From Methylocystis parvus OBBP (GTDB lineage Bacteria > Pseudomonadota > Alphaproteobacteria > Rhizobiales > Beijerinckiaceae), in assembly GCF_027571405.1 (NCBI RefSeq), contig NZ_CP092968.1:1922001-1986000 (forward strand): a DNA stretch of 64,000 nt. The letters are read 5' to 3'. A model generated the notes under the pieces. That model was not told the origin of the DNA and made no database searches. It worked only from the letters and a program-made list of their open reading frames with translations. Position 1 is the first letter of the stretch. Each line of letters starts with the position of its first letter. Shown piece after piece: positions 31,488 to 40,534 of the stretch. A program made the position numbers and the translations under genes.

Positions 31488-33959
31488 ATGAGGTCGAATG
31501 CCTTCGCGTTTCGTAGAAATCTTCTGACTAGCGTAGGGCTTGCGCCTCTCGCATTGGCGGGCTTCGCGACGACGATATCGACGGGAGCGTGCGCTGAAGA
31601 CGCCCAGGTCGAGGAAGTGAAAGTGACCGCGCGCCAGCGCGAGGAGAAGGCGCAGGACGTGCCGCTGCCGGTCAGCGTCGTCGGCGCGAAGACTCAGGAG
31701 CGGGAGCGGCTCGAGCGCTTGCAGGATTTCGCGCAAAAAGTGCCGAACTTCGTTCCGTCCATCACCAATCCGCGAACTTCGGCCATGTCGATCCGCGGCA
31801 TTTCCGGCATTTCCGGCGGGGCCGACGGCTCCGAGTCGGCGGTCGGACTGATCGTCGACAATGTCTTCTATACCCATGTCGGCTTTCAGTGGGCGGATTT
31901 CGTCGATCTCCAGTCGCTCGAAGTCGCACGCGGCCCGCAAGGGACGCTCCTTGGCAAAAACACGACCGTCGGCGCCGTGGTTATTCGCACGCAACTGCCG
32001 TCCTTCGCGCGCTCCGCGACATCCGAGACGACATTTGGCGCTTACAATCGCGTAACGCAGAAGCTCAATGTCACCGGTCCGATCATCGACGACAAGCTCG
32101 CCTATCGCGTGACGCTCTTCTACGATCGCGGCAATGGCTGGATCAACAATCAGTTCAACAGCCAGCAGCTTCTCGACAATAATCGCTGGGGCGTGCGCGG
32201 GCAGCTGTACTATGTCGGCGACAATTTCACCGACCGGCTGATTTTCGACCGGCTCCGCTCGGACGAGTATAATAATTATTCCGGCGTGACCGGCGACTCG
32301 TTCCCCTTCTGGGCGAACGGCGCGCGCGCGACGACTTACGCCCAGCTGCTCGCATCGCGTTTACGCCGGCCGATTCTCACCTTCAGCCCCTACGAGCCGT
32401 ATTCGACGCGCCTTGGGAAGCTCGATCAGCGTACGACCGGCGTTTCGAATGAAGTCAATTATACGATCGGCGAAAATACGCTGACGGCCGTTTCAGCCTG
32501 GCGTGAGTTCATTCTTCATCCCAACAACTCCACCGGCAACCAGCTGACCGACATAGCGAGCAACGCCTACGACGTCTATGTCGATCAATATTCGCACGAG
32601 ACGCGCCTGGCGTCGCCTCAAGGCGGGGAATTCGAGTGGACGATCGGCAATTATAATCTCTATGAGACGATATGGTCCTATAATCATGTGGATTACGGCT
32701 CACAGGCCAATCAGTGGTTCCAGAATAATTTCAACGCAAACCCGTACAATCTGTGGGGTCTTTCCTATCGCAACGACGGCAAGGCGCGCACCTTCAGCAC
32801 CGCGGCCTTCGGACAGGCGACCTGGCACATAGACGAGCAATGGGCGCTGACCGCCGGTTTGCGCGACACCTATGAGATTCGCGAGGGCTCCGATTTCGGA
32901 TGGATTCAGGGTCTCAGCAACGCCAACCAGATCGCGGCCGTGCGCACGGCGACCGGCGGCACCACCTATTTCGACACGGGCGGACAACAGAAGACCGTCA
33001 ACTCGATCTCGGGCCTTCTCAACCCATCCTATCGCTTCAACGAAAACGTCATGGCTTACGGCTCCGTCGCGCGGGGCGAGAAGTCGGGCGCAATCAACAC
33101 TCAGGCATTGCCGATCCTCAATAGCGGCGGCGTGTTTCAGGCCTGGCAGCCGGTCATCACCAAACCGGAGGTGTCATGGGATTACGAATTTGGATTGAAG
33201 ACCAACTGGTTCGACAACAAGCTTGTCGTCAACGTCAACGGCTACTGGAACGATATCTACAATTTCCAGTCGGTTCTGGTAAACACGGACTATACTGACG
33301 TCTCCGGCGTTCCGATCCGCAAGAATTATCTCGGCAATATTGGCCATGTGCGCCTGCGCGGATTCGAATTCGACGGGCGTTGGAGCCCGATTGATCGTCT
33401 GTGGCTCACCTTCTCCGGCGCCTATACGAACGCGATGTATGTGGACTACGCCAAAGCCGCTCCGCCAACGGAGTTCCTTTGGCCGGCCGCCAGCAATGTC
33501 GGCGGCGTCTCGGCTCCGCTATATATGAGCCTTTCAGGCCACTCGATAACGGGCGGCGTTTCCGGCAATAATCCGGTTTCGCCATTTTCTTTCAACGTCG
33601 GCTACAACCACGAATATCCTCTGGGCTCTTTGTTCAGGGACGCCGGCTACGCCGGACCTGTGACTTTGTTCAGTTACGCGAACGCCGCATGGCGGTCTCG
33701 CTCGCAGCTCTCCAATCCCCTGTCGGTTTATCCGCTGTTTATGCCGTCCTACGCAATTTTGAATGCGGGCGTGGGTCTGAAGACGGACGATGACGTCTAC
33801 AGCTTCAACCTTTGGGTGCGCAATATGCTCGATGAGCGGATCATCATCGCGCAAACCATCGGAACCGCGAGCGGCAATGCGCCAAACGGCTCAACAGTGA
33901 CGTTTGACGCGTACAACCCCCGCACCTTCGGGGCGACGCTTCGCGTCAAGCTCTACTGA
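31488..33959 (+). CDS. TonB-dependent outer-membrane receptor
   Basis: An 823-aa receptor. A signal peptide (to about residue 35) is followed by a possible TonB box (VEEVKVTARQREEKAQDVPL). The plug domain has MSIRGISGISGGADGSESAV, VARGPQGTLLGKNTTVGAVV, and the 22-strand barrel ends in Phe-poor NPRTFGATLRVKLY. The organisation resembles the FecA/FhuA-like sugar or siderophore branch; the ligand is not evident. The upstream region (31390-31480) is AT-rich and holds the promoter. It is followed by a barrel protein and then TonB-ExbB-ExbD. Confidence 0.95.
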   Translation: MRSNAFAFRRNLLTSVGLAPLALAGFATTISTGACAEDAQVEEVKVTARQREEKAQDVPLPVSVVGAKTQERERLERLQDFAQKVPNFVPSITNPRTSAMSIRGISGISGGADGSESAVGLIVDNVFYTHVGFQWADFVDLQSLEVARGPQGTLLGKNTTVGAVVIRTQLPSFARSATSETTFGAYNRVTQKLNVTGPIIDDKLAYRVTLFYDRGNGWINNQFNSQQLLDNNRWGVRGQLYYVGDNFTDRLIFDRLRSDEYNNYSGVTGDSFPFWANGARATTYAQLLASRLRRPILTFSPYEPYSTRLGKLDQRTTGVSNEVNYTIGENTLTAVSAWREFILHPNNSTGNQLTDIASNAYDVYVDQYSHETRLASPQGGEFEWTIGNYNLYETIWSYNHVDYGSQANQWFQNNFNANPYNLWGLSYRNDGKARTFSTAAFGQATWHIDEQWALTAGLRDTYEIREGSDFGWIQGLSNANQIAAVRTATGGTTYFDTGGQQKTVNSISGLLNPSYRFNENVMAYGSVARGEKSGAINTQALPILNSGGVFQAWQPVITKPEVSWDYEFGLKTNWFDNKLVVNVNGYWNDIYNFQSVLVNTDYTDVSGVPIRKNYLGNIGHVRLRGFEFDGRWSPIDRLWLTFSGAYTNAMYVDYAKAAPPTEFLWPAASNVGGVSAPLYMSLSGHSITGGVSGNNPVSPFSFNVGYNHEYPLGSLFRDAGYAGPVTLFSYANAAWRSRSQLSNPLSVYPLFMPSYAILNAGVGLKTDDDVYSFNLWVRNMLDERIIIAQTIGTASGNAPNGSTVTFDAYNPRTFGATLRVKLY

Positions 33960-33983
33960 TCCAGAACCAACGGAGTCCAAGTC

Positions 33984-34727
33984 ATGCCGTCTTTCAAGAA
34001 GTCATGGGCGATCGCGGTCGCCTCATTTCTCATCGCGCCCGCCGCTGGCGCGGCTGACCTCCCGAGCGTCAAAGCCCCGCCGCTTCCGCCGCCTCCGCCC
34101 GCCTTTAGCTGGCAAGGCGGCTATGTCGGCCTTTACGCCGGCGCTCTTCTGGGCGACGGCGCGTTTACGCTCGTCAATCAGACGCCGCTGCGCGGCCCCG
34201 CCTTCGTCGGCGGCGGCACATTCGGTTATAATTGGCGATGGAGCGAGCGGATCGTTCTCGGCGCGGAGGCGGATTTCGGTTATCGCGGCTTCATTCAGGC
34301 GGCGCAAACGGGCTGGAGCCTGCCGAGCGCGACGAGCGCGGGCGTGCTTGGCACGTTCCGCGGCCGCGCCGGCTATCTCATCGCGCCGCAATGGCTGACA
34401 TATGTGACGGCGGGTCTCGCATTCGGCACGAATTTCATTTCGAACAATTTCACCGCGTTTCCGCCCTTCACTTATGGTCAACTGAGTTCCGGTCCGACGC
34501 TGCGTCCCGGTTGGGCCGCGGGCGCCGGTTTCGAATATGCGTGGAACGACCGGATTTCGTTCAAAGGCGAGTATCTCTACGCGTGGCTCGCCGACACGGG
34601 CGTTGCATACAATAGCAATCTCGGCGTTTGGAACGCCAATGTCGGAAGCGCCGGACATATCGTCAGAGGCGGCGTGAACTATCACTTCGCCGCCGGCCCG
34701 CTGCCGATCCCCGTGCTTGCAAAGTGA
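33984..34727 (+). CDS. Outer-membrane beta-barrel protein (Omp25/porin-like family)
   Basis: A 247-aa protein with a signal peptide ending AGAA. A Pro-rich linker precedes WQGGYVGLYAGALLGDGAF, typical of the small alphaproteobacterial Omp25/Omp31-like barrel, and aromatic-Gly strands follow (WSERIVLGAEADFGYRGF, GRAGYLIAPQWLTYVTAGLA, EYLYAWLADTG). It ends with a barrel-type strand. It follows the receptor after 24 bases and is closed by a terminator. Confidence 0.85.
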   Translation: MPSFKKSWAIAVASFLIAPAAGAADLPSVKAPPLPPPPPAFSWQGGYVGLYAGALLGDGAFTLVNQTPLRGPAFVGGGTFGYNWRWSERIVLGAEADFGYRGFIQAAQTGWSLPSATSAGVLGTFRGRAGYLIAPQWLTYVTAGLAFGTNFISNNFTAFPPFTYGQLSSGPTLRPGWAAGAGFEYAWNDRISFKGEYLYAWLADTGVAYNSNLGVWNANVGSAGHIVRGGVNYHFAAGPLPIPVLAK

Positions 34728-34748
34728 TGCGACGCCGACCTTACATCG

Positions 34749-34778
34749 GGCTTCCTTCCACGCGAAGGAAGCCTTTTT
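34749..34778 (+). terminator. Terminator after the barrel protein
   Basis: GGCTTCCTTC and GAAGGAAGCC form a 10-bp perfect stem with loop CACGC, followed by TTTTT. It separates the receptor unit from the TonB unit. Confidence 0.9.
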
Positions 34779-34885
34779 CGTTCAATGGTCGACAATCGCG
34801 CATCCGGCTTTCTTTAGCTATTGCATCTATAGGATTTATATTCTAATGAGGACGGAAGAGGATTTGAGGAGAAAGGGCGTTCTCA

Positions 34886-35668
34886 ATGACGGCTGCTGCT
34901 GCGCCAAATTTCGAAACGGCAAACGCTGGAAGCGATGAGGCGCTTTGGGAGCCGCACGGCTCCCAGCGTCTCCTGCAACCCAGGCCCCAGCGTCCGCATT
35001 ATCAGGCGCAGATCGGCGCGGCCGCCGTGTACGCCCTGCTTCTTGGAGCGATTGTCACCCTTTCCTTCAAGACGGCGGAAACGCCTGTCGAAGAGCAGCA
35101 GGTCATTGAACTCGCCCCCATGCCTGTCGAGGAGCCGCCCCCGCCGGAGGATGTTCTGCCGCAATTGGAAGAGCTCACGCCTCCAGAGCCGCTGCCGCCC
35201 CCGCCAATGATCGACCCCATCGCGCCGGCGCCGGAAGTCAAGCCGAAGCCTATTCCAAAGATAGAGAAAAAGGTCCCGACTCCAGCCAAGCCGCGCACGG
35301 ATGCGAAACCCCGCTCGGACGCAAAGCCGACGGCCGCGCCGACGCGCGCGACGAATGCGGGAGCGAGGACGGATGCGCCCGCCATGCGCGCGCCGGCGGC
35401 CCCGCCGGGCGCGACGCCATCGGCGATCGCCAATCATTTTCACGCCTGCATGCAGCGCGCGGCCTCCAGCTTCGACGCGCCGCTTCCCGGACGCGTTTCC
35501 TATCACGCGACGTTCAGCGCCACGGGGTCGATCACCTCCTATTCGATCACGCCGTCCGGCAAAGGGCCGCTCGACTCGATCGCGAACCGACTCGGCGGAC
35601 GCTGCGGCTCCGTGCCGGCGCCGGGCAAACCTGTTTCCCTCTCGGGCGTCATCTCTTTCAGCCCCTGA
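34886..35668 (+). CDS. tonB: TonB-family energy transducer
   Basis: A 260-aa protein. One N-terminal membrane anchor (about 44-63: IGAAAVYALLLGAIVTLSFK) precedes a long Pro/Glu then Pro/Lys-rich periplasmic spacer (PVEEPPPPEDVLPQL, PEVKPKPIPKIEKKVPTP) and a short C-terminal domain (YHATFSATGSITSYSITPSG). The anchor, spacer and neighbouring exbB-exbD identify it as the partner of the receptor at 31488. A GAGGAGAAAGG ribosome site precedes it. The C-terminal domain is diverged from classical TonB. Confidence 0.85.
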   Translation: MTAAAAPNFETANAGSDEALWEPHGSQRLLQPRPQRPHYQAQIGAAAVYALLLGAIVTLSFKTAETPVEEQQVIELAPMPVEEPPPPEDVLPQLEELTPPEPLPPPPMIDPIAPAPEVKPKPIPKIEKKVPTPAKPRTDAKPRSDAKPTAAPTRATNAGARTDAPAMRAPAAPPGATPSAIANHFHACMQRAASSFDAPLPGRVSYHATFSATGSITSYSITPSGKGPLDSIANRLGGRCGSVPAPGKPVSLSGVISFSP

Positions 35669-35699
35669 TCGCTCTTCGAGAAAGAAAGGTGAAAAACAA

Positions 35700-36443
35700 A
35701 TGGCAGATCCAGTGACGGCTTCGGCGTCGGCGGCGCTCGCGCATACGCTCACGCCCATCGAGCTTTTCCTTCAGGCCGACGCAATCGTCAAAAGCGTCAT
35801 CATCCTGCTGATCATCGCCTCGGCCTGGGGTTGGGCGGTGATCGCCGAAAAGCTCATCCGGCTGCGCATTCTCCACAAGCGGGCCGACCGGCTTATCGCG
35901 AGCATTCAAGACGGATTGCCTGTTCACGCGGTCGCTCCCAGCTTCGCCGACCAGCCGTCCAGCGATCCGCTCGTGCAGGTCTATGAGGCGATGGTGGATG
36001 AAAATACGCGCTCGGCCGATCTGATCTACACCGAAGGGCAACGCGACTCGCTTCAGGAGCGCGTACATCGCGTGGCGCAGCTCGCGAGCTCGAGCGCCCT
36101 CGATCATCTGCAAGCCAGATTGCCTTTCCTTGCGACCATCGGCGCCGTGGCGCCCTTTATCGGCCTTTTCGGCACGGTCTGGGGCATCATGAACTCCTTC
36201 CAGGGAATCGCCGCCTCGAACAATACGAGCCTCGCCGTCGTCGCGCCCGGCATCGCCGAAGCGTTGTTCGCAACCGCGCTGGGTCTCGTCGCCGCCATTC
36301 CGGCGGTCATCTTCTACAACCGCATCAGCGGCGACATCGGCGCCTATGGCAAGCGCCTGACGTCCTTCATCGGCGTCTTCGAAGTCGAACTGTCCCGTCA
36401 ACTGTCCAAGAGAGGAGAGCGCAATGGCCTTCGCGTTGCGTAA
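35700..36443 (+). CDS. exbB: ExbB/TolQ-type proton channel protein
   Basis: A 247-aa membrane protein of the MotA/TolQ/ExbB family with three spans: about 25-45 ([20 protein letters not shown]), 140-160 ([20 protein letters not shown], the family signature) and 175-200 ([20 protein letters not shown]). With ExbD it powers TonB by the proton gradient. The start ATG is at 35700, and it overlaps exbD by 20 bases. Confidence 0.95.
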   Translation: MADPVTASASAALAHTLTPIELFLQADAIVKSVIILLIIASAWGWAVIAEKLIRLRILHKRADRLIASIQDGLPVHAVAPSFADQPSSDPLVQVYEAMVDENTRSADLIYTEGQRDSLQERVHRVAQLASSSALDHLQARLPFLATIGAVAPFIGLFGTVWGIMNSFQGIAASNNTSLAVVAPGIAEALFATALGLVAAIPAVIFYNRISGDIGAYGKRLTSFIGVFEVELSRQLSKRGERNGLRVA

Positions 36444-36879
36444 GCACGATTCGGAATTCGACTCGGCGCCGATCGCCGACATCAACGTCACGCCGCTCGT
36501 CGACGTCATGCTGGTGCTTCTCATCGTCTTCATGGTGGCGGCGCCGCTGATGACCTCCGGCATTCCGGTGGATCTACCGAAGACTCAGGCCAAGCAGCTT
36601 AACGACCAGCAGCCGCCCATCGTCGTCAGCGTGGATGCGAACGGCTCCTACTTCGTCGACAAGAAGGAAGCCGGAAGCACGGAGGGCCTGCTCGCCGTTC
36701 TCAAGGAGAACAGCGAAAACAACAAGGACCGCCGCATTCACGTCCGCGCCGACAAGGCGGTGGCCTATGGCAAGGTGGCCGAAGCCATGGGCGTGATCAA
36801 CGCCGCGGGCTACGTCAAGGTCGCCCTCGTTTCCGAGGGAGCCAATTCAAGCGCCAAAACTGCGTCGGCGACGCAGTAA
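36424..36879 (+). CDS. exbD: ExbD/TolR-type protein
   Basis: A 151-aa protein with a cytoplasmic tail ending [20 protein letters not shown]. The single N-terminal span carries the conserved Asp used for proton transfer (LVDVMLVLL), and a periplasmic domain follows ([20 protein letters not shown]). It overlaps exbB and ends the operon before a terminator. Confidence 0.95.
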   Translation: MAFALRKHDSEFDSAPIADINVTPLVDVMLVLLIVFMVAAPLMTSGIPVDLPKTQAKQLNDQQPPIVVSVDANGSYFVDKKEAGSTEGLLAVLKENSENNKDRRIHVRADKAVAYGKVAEAMGVINAAGYVKVALVSEGANSSAKTASATQ

Positions 36880-36891
36880 AGGCGCTTGGCT

Positions 36892-36965
36892 GCGTCCCGG
36901 GCTCGTTTCCAGCGCTTCGCCGTCCGGAGCGCGCTTCTCCCACGGGCCCGGGACGCTGTTTTTCC
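36892..36965 (+). terminator. Terminator after exbD
   Basis: GCGTCCCGGGCTCG pairs with CGGGCCCGGGACGC (one mismatch) across a 37-base loop that can fold further, followed by TGTTTTTCC. It is 13 bases after the exbD stop. Confidence 0.75.
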
Positions 36966-37153
36966 ATTCAGCGAAGCCGCAACGCCCGGTATTTAAAATA
37001 ATTTCGGCGCGCCCGGCCGGGCGGCGCCCGTATCGCTTCTTTCGCTTTCCCCTAATCTTTCTACATGATAAGTAGTATCTTGTTTGGAAGCCCGAGCTTG
37101 GGCGGCCTTCATTTCATTCGTGCGACGAGGCGCCTTCGGGCCTCCAGAGGAAA

Positions 37154-37588
37154 ATGCTCTCGAACAAAGCCAAATACGGCCTGAAAGCGCTCATTCACCT
37201 CGCCACGGCGGACGAAAAATGCCTTGCTGGCGACATCGCGACGGCGAACAACATTCCCAGAAAATTTCTGGACGCCATTCTGGTGGAATTGCGGAACGCC
37301 GGCATTCTGAACAGCCGCAAGGGCAAGGGCGGCGGCTATCAGCTCGCGCGTCCCGCGGAGAAAATCACCGTCGGCCAGATCATCCGCATTCTCGACGGGC
37401 CTTTGGCGCCGATCGCCTGCGCGAGCCGCACTGCTTATCAGCGCTGCACGGATTGCCCCGATGAAGACGCATGCGCGATCCGCGACATCATGCTCGACGT
37501 TCGCGAATCGATCGCGCTCATCCTCGATCGCACGAGCATCGCTTCCCTGCGCAACAGGGGGAACCGCGAATCGCAACTGTTGAGGTGA
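37154..37588 (+). CDS. Rrf2-family transcriptional regulator (four-Cys type)
   Basis: A 144-aa regulator. The winged helix-turn-helix (KYGLKALIHLATADEKCLAG, IPRKFLDAILVELRNAGILN, SRKGKGGGYQLARPAEKITV) is typical of Rrf2 proteins such as IscR and CymR. The sensor loop is CASRTAYQRCTDCPDEDAC, with spacing C-x8-C-x2-C-x5-C, not the three-Cys IscR pattern. A close paralogue is at 47585. The upstream dyad CTAC-ATGATAA-GTAG (37061-37075) may be its own operator. Regulation of sulfur or Fe-S genes in this region is likely but inferred. Confidence 0.9.
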   Translation: MLSNKAKYGLKALIHLATADEKCLAGDIATANNIPRKFLDAILVELRNAGILNSRKGKGGGYQLARPAEKITVGQIIRILDGPLAPIACASRTAYQRCTDCPDEDACAIRDIMLDVRESIALILDRTSIASLRNRGNRESQLLR

Positions 37589-37591
37589 CTG

Positions 37592-38092
37592 TTATTTCGG
37601 TTTCGGCCAATGGCCGTCCTGCGGCCCGGGCGCGCCGGCCGGCGTCGTCGTCACCGGTCCGACGCCGATAATCTGCACCACGACTTCTTCCGCGCCGGCC
37701 CCATCCCAATGCACGGCGTTGGCCGGGTGCAGCATATAAGAGCCTTCCTTCAGCGGAATCGCGCTGTCGAAGTCGATCTTCTCGCCAACGCCCGTATACC
37801 ACACGCCCTTGATAACGGTCGCATGGCGATCCTGTGAGTGAAAATGCGGGTTGGAATGCGCGCCGGGCGGAAAGCGGTTGCGTACGACATAGATGCCGGG
37901 CTTGGAAGGGTCGCCATAGATGACGGCCTGCGACGGCCCAGCGCCAAGCGGCGATTTGAAAGGCGCCTGCTCTGGCAAGAGGCGGATGAAGCCGTCCGAC
38001 GTTTCGGCCGCGCCGGGAAGGCTGAATTCAAACGCCTCGGCAAGCGCCACAAGGGCGCAGGCGCCGATCGCCATATGCGACAATTTGGACAT
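37592..38092 (-). CDS. Exported cupin-domain protein
   Basis: A 166-aa protein with a signal peptide (to about residue 30) and one cupin domain. VVRNRFPPGAHSNPHFHSQD supplies metal-binding His residues, then VWYTGVGEKIDFDSAIPLKE and GSYMLHPANAVHWDG supply the second motif. Enzymatic role unknown; small single-domain cupins of this type are often dioxygenase- or storage-like. It is convergent with the Rrf2 gene and lies downstream of the arylsulfotransferase gene. Confidence 0.85.
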   Translation of the reverse strand: MSKLSHMAIGACALVALAEAFEFSLPGAAETSDGFIRLLPEQAPFKSPLGAGPSQAVIYGDPSKPGIYVVRNRFPPGAHSNPHFHSQDRHATVIKGVWYTGVGEKIDFDSAIPLKEGSYMLHPANAVHWDGAGAEEVVVQIIGVGPVTTTPAGAPGPQDGHWPKPK

Positions 38093-38121
38093 CCGTTCGA
38101 CCCTCGATCTTTCTTCAGCGC

Positions 38122-38307
38122 TTACGCGCTCACAGCCGATCCCGAGAGGATGACGGCCGCGCTCCTGGCGTCTTCCGCGCTGTCGAAGACGAGGCTCTCC
38201 AATTCGTGGAAAGACTGCTCGATGGCGTAGAAGCGAAAGCCGCCGGCCGCATTTGCGACGATGCCGACGGGACTTGCGCCGATTTTGACCAGAAAAACGT
38301 GAAACAT
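38122..38307 (-). CDS. Small hypothetical protein
   Basis: A 61-aa protein from the ATG at 38307, which has a GAGGAA ribosome site. The sequence MFHVFLVKIGASPVGIVANA then FYAIEQSFHELESLVFDSAE suggests a small alpha/beta domain. It lies between the arylsulfotransferase and cupin genes in the same orientation, so it is probably in that operon. Function unknown. Confidence 0.5.
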   Translation of the reverse strand: MFHVFLVKIGASPVGIVANAAGGFRFYAIEQSFHELESLVFDSAEDARSAAVILSGSAVSA

Positions 38308-38330
38308 GATTCCTCGCAGCTGATTGCGCC

Positions 38331-39758
38331 TCAATGACTGCGCTCAGAGACGTGGAAGCTCGTATTGTCCGGCGGCGTCACGGCGGCTTCGCTGTGCGGC
38401 GCGCCTTCCGGCGCCCATTCATATGGCGCGGGCTGCGCGCGATAGACCGCGTAACTGACGGTGGCGCGGCCGGAGTCCGGCTCCCTGCCGCGTCGCGGAT
38501 AGGGATTGATATATTCCCACACGATCTCGCCGGCGGGCGTCACCTGAAAGAAGCGGCCGATCTGGCCTTCGTTGATAAAGGTATTGCCGTTCGGCAGGCG
38601 GCGCGCATTGCTGATATGCGTGCTGCGAAACGTCCAGCCCGGCTGGCCGGAACTCGCGCCGGTATATTGCCAGACGATCTCCTTCGTGACCGGATTGATC
38701 TCGAGGACGCGCGAACCGCCCGTGAAGCTGACGGCGGCGTGCGGATAACCGGCCTCGCCCTGATTGTCGAAAACAAGGAGGTTGCCGGCGCCGGGCAATC
38801 CTTTGGGAATGATCTGCGCGTCGTGCTGGCCGGAGATCTGATCGACGGGCCGGGGGACCTTGCGCGACGTCGTGCTCCCATCCTCGCTGACGGGCGGGTA
38901 ATGCGGTCCGAGCGTCCAGACGATCTTGCGCGTCTTTCGATCGATAATGGCGATGAAATTCGCGGAGCGAGAGTCGAAGATGAGATTGTCGGGCGCGAAG
39001 CGCTGATCCCCTTCGTCGAACCAGTGATTGGGACCGACCGGCTTCAGATTGTTGACGTGAAGATAATCGCCATTCTTCGTCGCCTTCACGAGTTTCAGTT
39101 CTTCCGGCGTGAAGCCGATTTCCTCGAGATGGTCGGAGGCCGCCCAGGTCCATACGATGTCGCCCTCGGGATTGACCTCATAGGCGACGTCGTCCAGCAC
39201 TTGCGGCGCGGCGAAGCCCGGCAAGGGATAGGAGATATTCGACAGGACGAGCGTGTTCCCATTGGGCAGGCGCGCAATGTCGTGATGCTGATAGGCGCGG
39301 CCGCCTGGCGCATTCGCGCCGAAGGTCCATACGCGCTTGCCGTCCCAGTCGACCTCTCCGACAGTCTTGCGAATGCGCGTCTGCGTTCTTCCCGGCACGA
39401 GATCCGCGCCCTTTCCCTCTTCCGTTTCGAGAGTCACGAAGACATGGCCGCGCGCGCCGTCGATCAATGCGGGATCGATGAAGGCGGCTGGCTGGCCGGT
39501 ATATTTCCATTCATGAACGACCTTGCCGGCGAGGTCGATCAGTCGGGAAACGTCGTCGCCGCCGGGAAAGAGCACGTAGGAATTATAGGCTTTGGCCGGA
39601 TCGTAGATCGTCGTCCCTGTCGGAAAGACGCTCGGCTCGGCGAAAACGGGCGTCGCGACGCTCAGCGCGAAAAGCGCGAGACCAGCGAAGAGCGATGCGC
39701 AAAAACGCCGCGCGGCGGCGCCTTCTCCGATTGAAACGCAGATAATGGCGCGGCTCAT
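38331..39758 (-). CDS. Exported arylsulfotransferase-family protein
   Basis: A 475-aa protein from the ATG at 39758 with a GGGGAG ribosome site and a signal peptide ending PVFA. It belongs to the arylsulfate sulfotransferase (ASST) beta-propeller family: LIDLAGKVVHEWKYTGQPAA, YQHHDIARLPNGNTLVLSNI, NPEGDIVWTWAASDHLEEIG, SGQHDAQIIPKGLPGAGNLL (HDA-type catalytic His region), STHISNARRLPNGNTFINEG. ASST moves sulfuryl groups between phenols without PAPS. It could release sulfur from aryl sulfates for the cysteine pathway next door, which is inference. Confidence 0.85.
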   Translation of the reverse strand: MSRAIICVSIGEGAAARRFCASLFAGLALFALSVATPVFAEPSVFPTGTTIYDPAKAYNSYVLFPGGDDVSRLIDLAGKVVHEWKYTGQPAAFIDPALIDGARGHVFVTLETEEGKGADLVPGRTQTRIRKTVGEVDWDGKRVWTFGANAPGGRAYQHHDIARLPNGNTLVLSNISYPLPGFAAPQVLDDVAYEVNPEGDIVWTWAASDHLEEIGFTPEELKLVKATKNGDYLHVNNLKPVGPNHWFDEGDQRFAPDNLIFDSRSANFIAIIDRKTRKIVWTLGPHYPPVSEDGSTTSRKVPRPVDQISGQHDAQIIPKGLPGAGNLLVFDNQGEAGYPHAAVSFTGGSRVLEINPVTKEIVWQYTGASSGQPGWTFRSTHISNARRLPNGNTFINEGQIGRFFQVTPAGEIVWEYINPYPRRGREPDSGRATVSYAVYRAQPAPYEWAPEGAPHSEAAVTPPDNTSFHVSERSH

Positions 39759-40031
39759 ATCGTCTCCCCCATTGAATGAGAGACGGATTATAATCATACA
39801 TAAAAACTATGCAATAGGCTCCTTGGCCATTTTACGCACCAGGATATATGGCTGTTTTTGAAGGATATAAATTCATAACCAGCTATCTGATGCGGGTTTC
39901 AGCCCATAAAATATCTTTTTTGTTGATAGATTTTGCTATAGTGCCGTCGCCTGCAGCCGACGCGACGGCGGCCGCGCATAGCCTGTTCAACCGCGCCCTT
40001 CGCCGCTGGCGCATTTACTCCGGAGAGCTCG
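39759..40031. promoter_or_regulatory. Divergent intergenic region
   Basis: AT-rich region between the arylsulfotransferase and MORN genes. On the minus strand it reads CCTATTGCATAGTTTTTATG near 39796-39815, resembling CCTATTGCTTATTTAGTC ahead of the serine acetyltransferase gene. It likely holds promoters for both directions. No gene is evident. Confidence 0.4.
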
Positions 40032-40460
40032 ATGGATCACCGCGTCATTTTCGGAGCGGCGCTGCTTTGCATCGCCGTCCATCAGGAAGCAGCCGCGCAA
40101 GACGACCTGCCGCCATGCCCTTCGAGCCGGAGACTCGTCTGGAACGACTGCCGGGGCTCCTACACTTATGACGATTGGTCAAAATACGCCGGCGCGTTCA
40201 AAAACGACAAAAGACATGGCCAGGGCGCGATGATCTATCCGGACGGCCAAAAATATTCGGGCGGTTTCGTCAACGACCGGCGCGAGGGCGCGGGCGTCTA
40301 TACGAACCCGAACGGCGCGACATGGACCGGCGAATTCAAGAACGACAAGCCGAACGGGCGCGGCGTTCTCGCCGACAGAAGCGGCAAGGTCCTCAAAGAA
40401 GGCGTGTGGGTCGACGGAGTCTTTGTCGGACAGGCGGCGAGCGCTTCTCCGCCTCGTTAA
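40032..40460 (+). CDS. Exported MORN-repeat protein
   Basis: A 142-aa protein with a signal peptide ending AAAQ and three MORN repeats (YAGAFKNDKRHGQGAMIYPD, YSGGFVNDRREGAGVYTNPN, WTGEFKNDKPNGRGVLADRS), then a short tail. MORN repeats form extended beta structure and mediate binding to membranes or proteins. A GGAGAG ribosome site precedes it. It is a single gene opposite to its neighbours; its partner is unknown. Confidence 0.8.
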   Translation: MDHRVIFGAALLCIAVHQEAAAQDDLPPCPSSRRLVWNDCRGSYTYDDWSKYAGAFKNDKRHGQGAMIYPDGQKYSGGFVNDRREGAGVYTNPNGATWTGEFKNDKPNGRGVLADRSGKVLKEGVWVDGVFVGQAASASPPR

Positions 40461-40534
40461 TCGGCGTCGTCGCGCGACGGAGGAGAGACGCGAGCTCCAG
40501 TCACAACCCGCTTTCAGGAAATCAGCGGTCGCCG

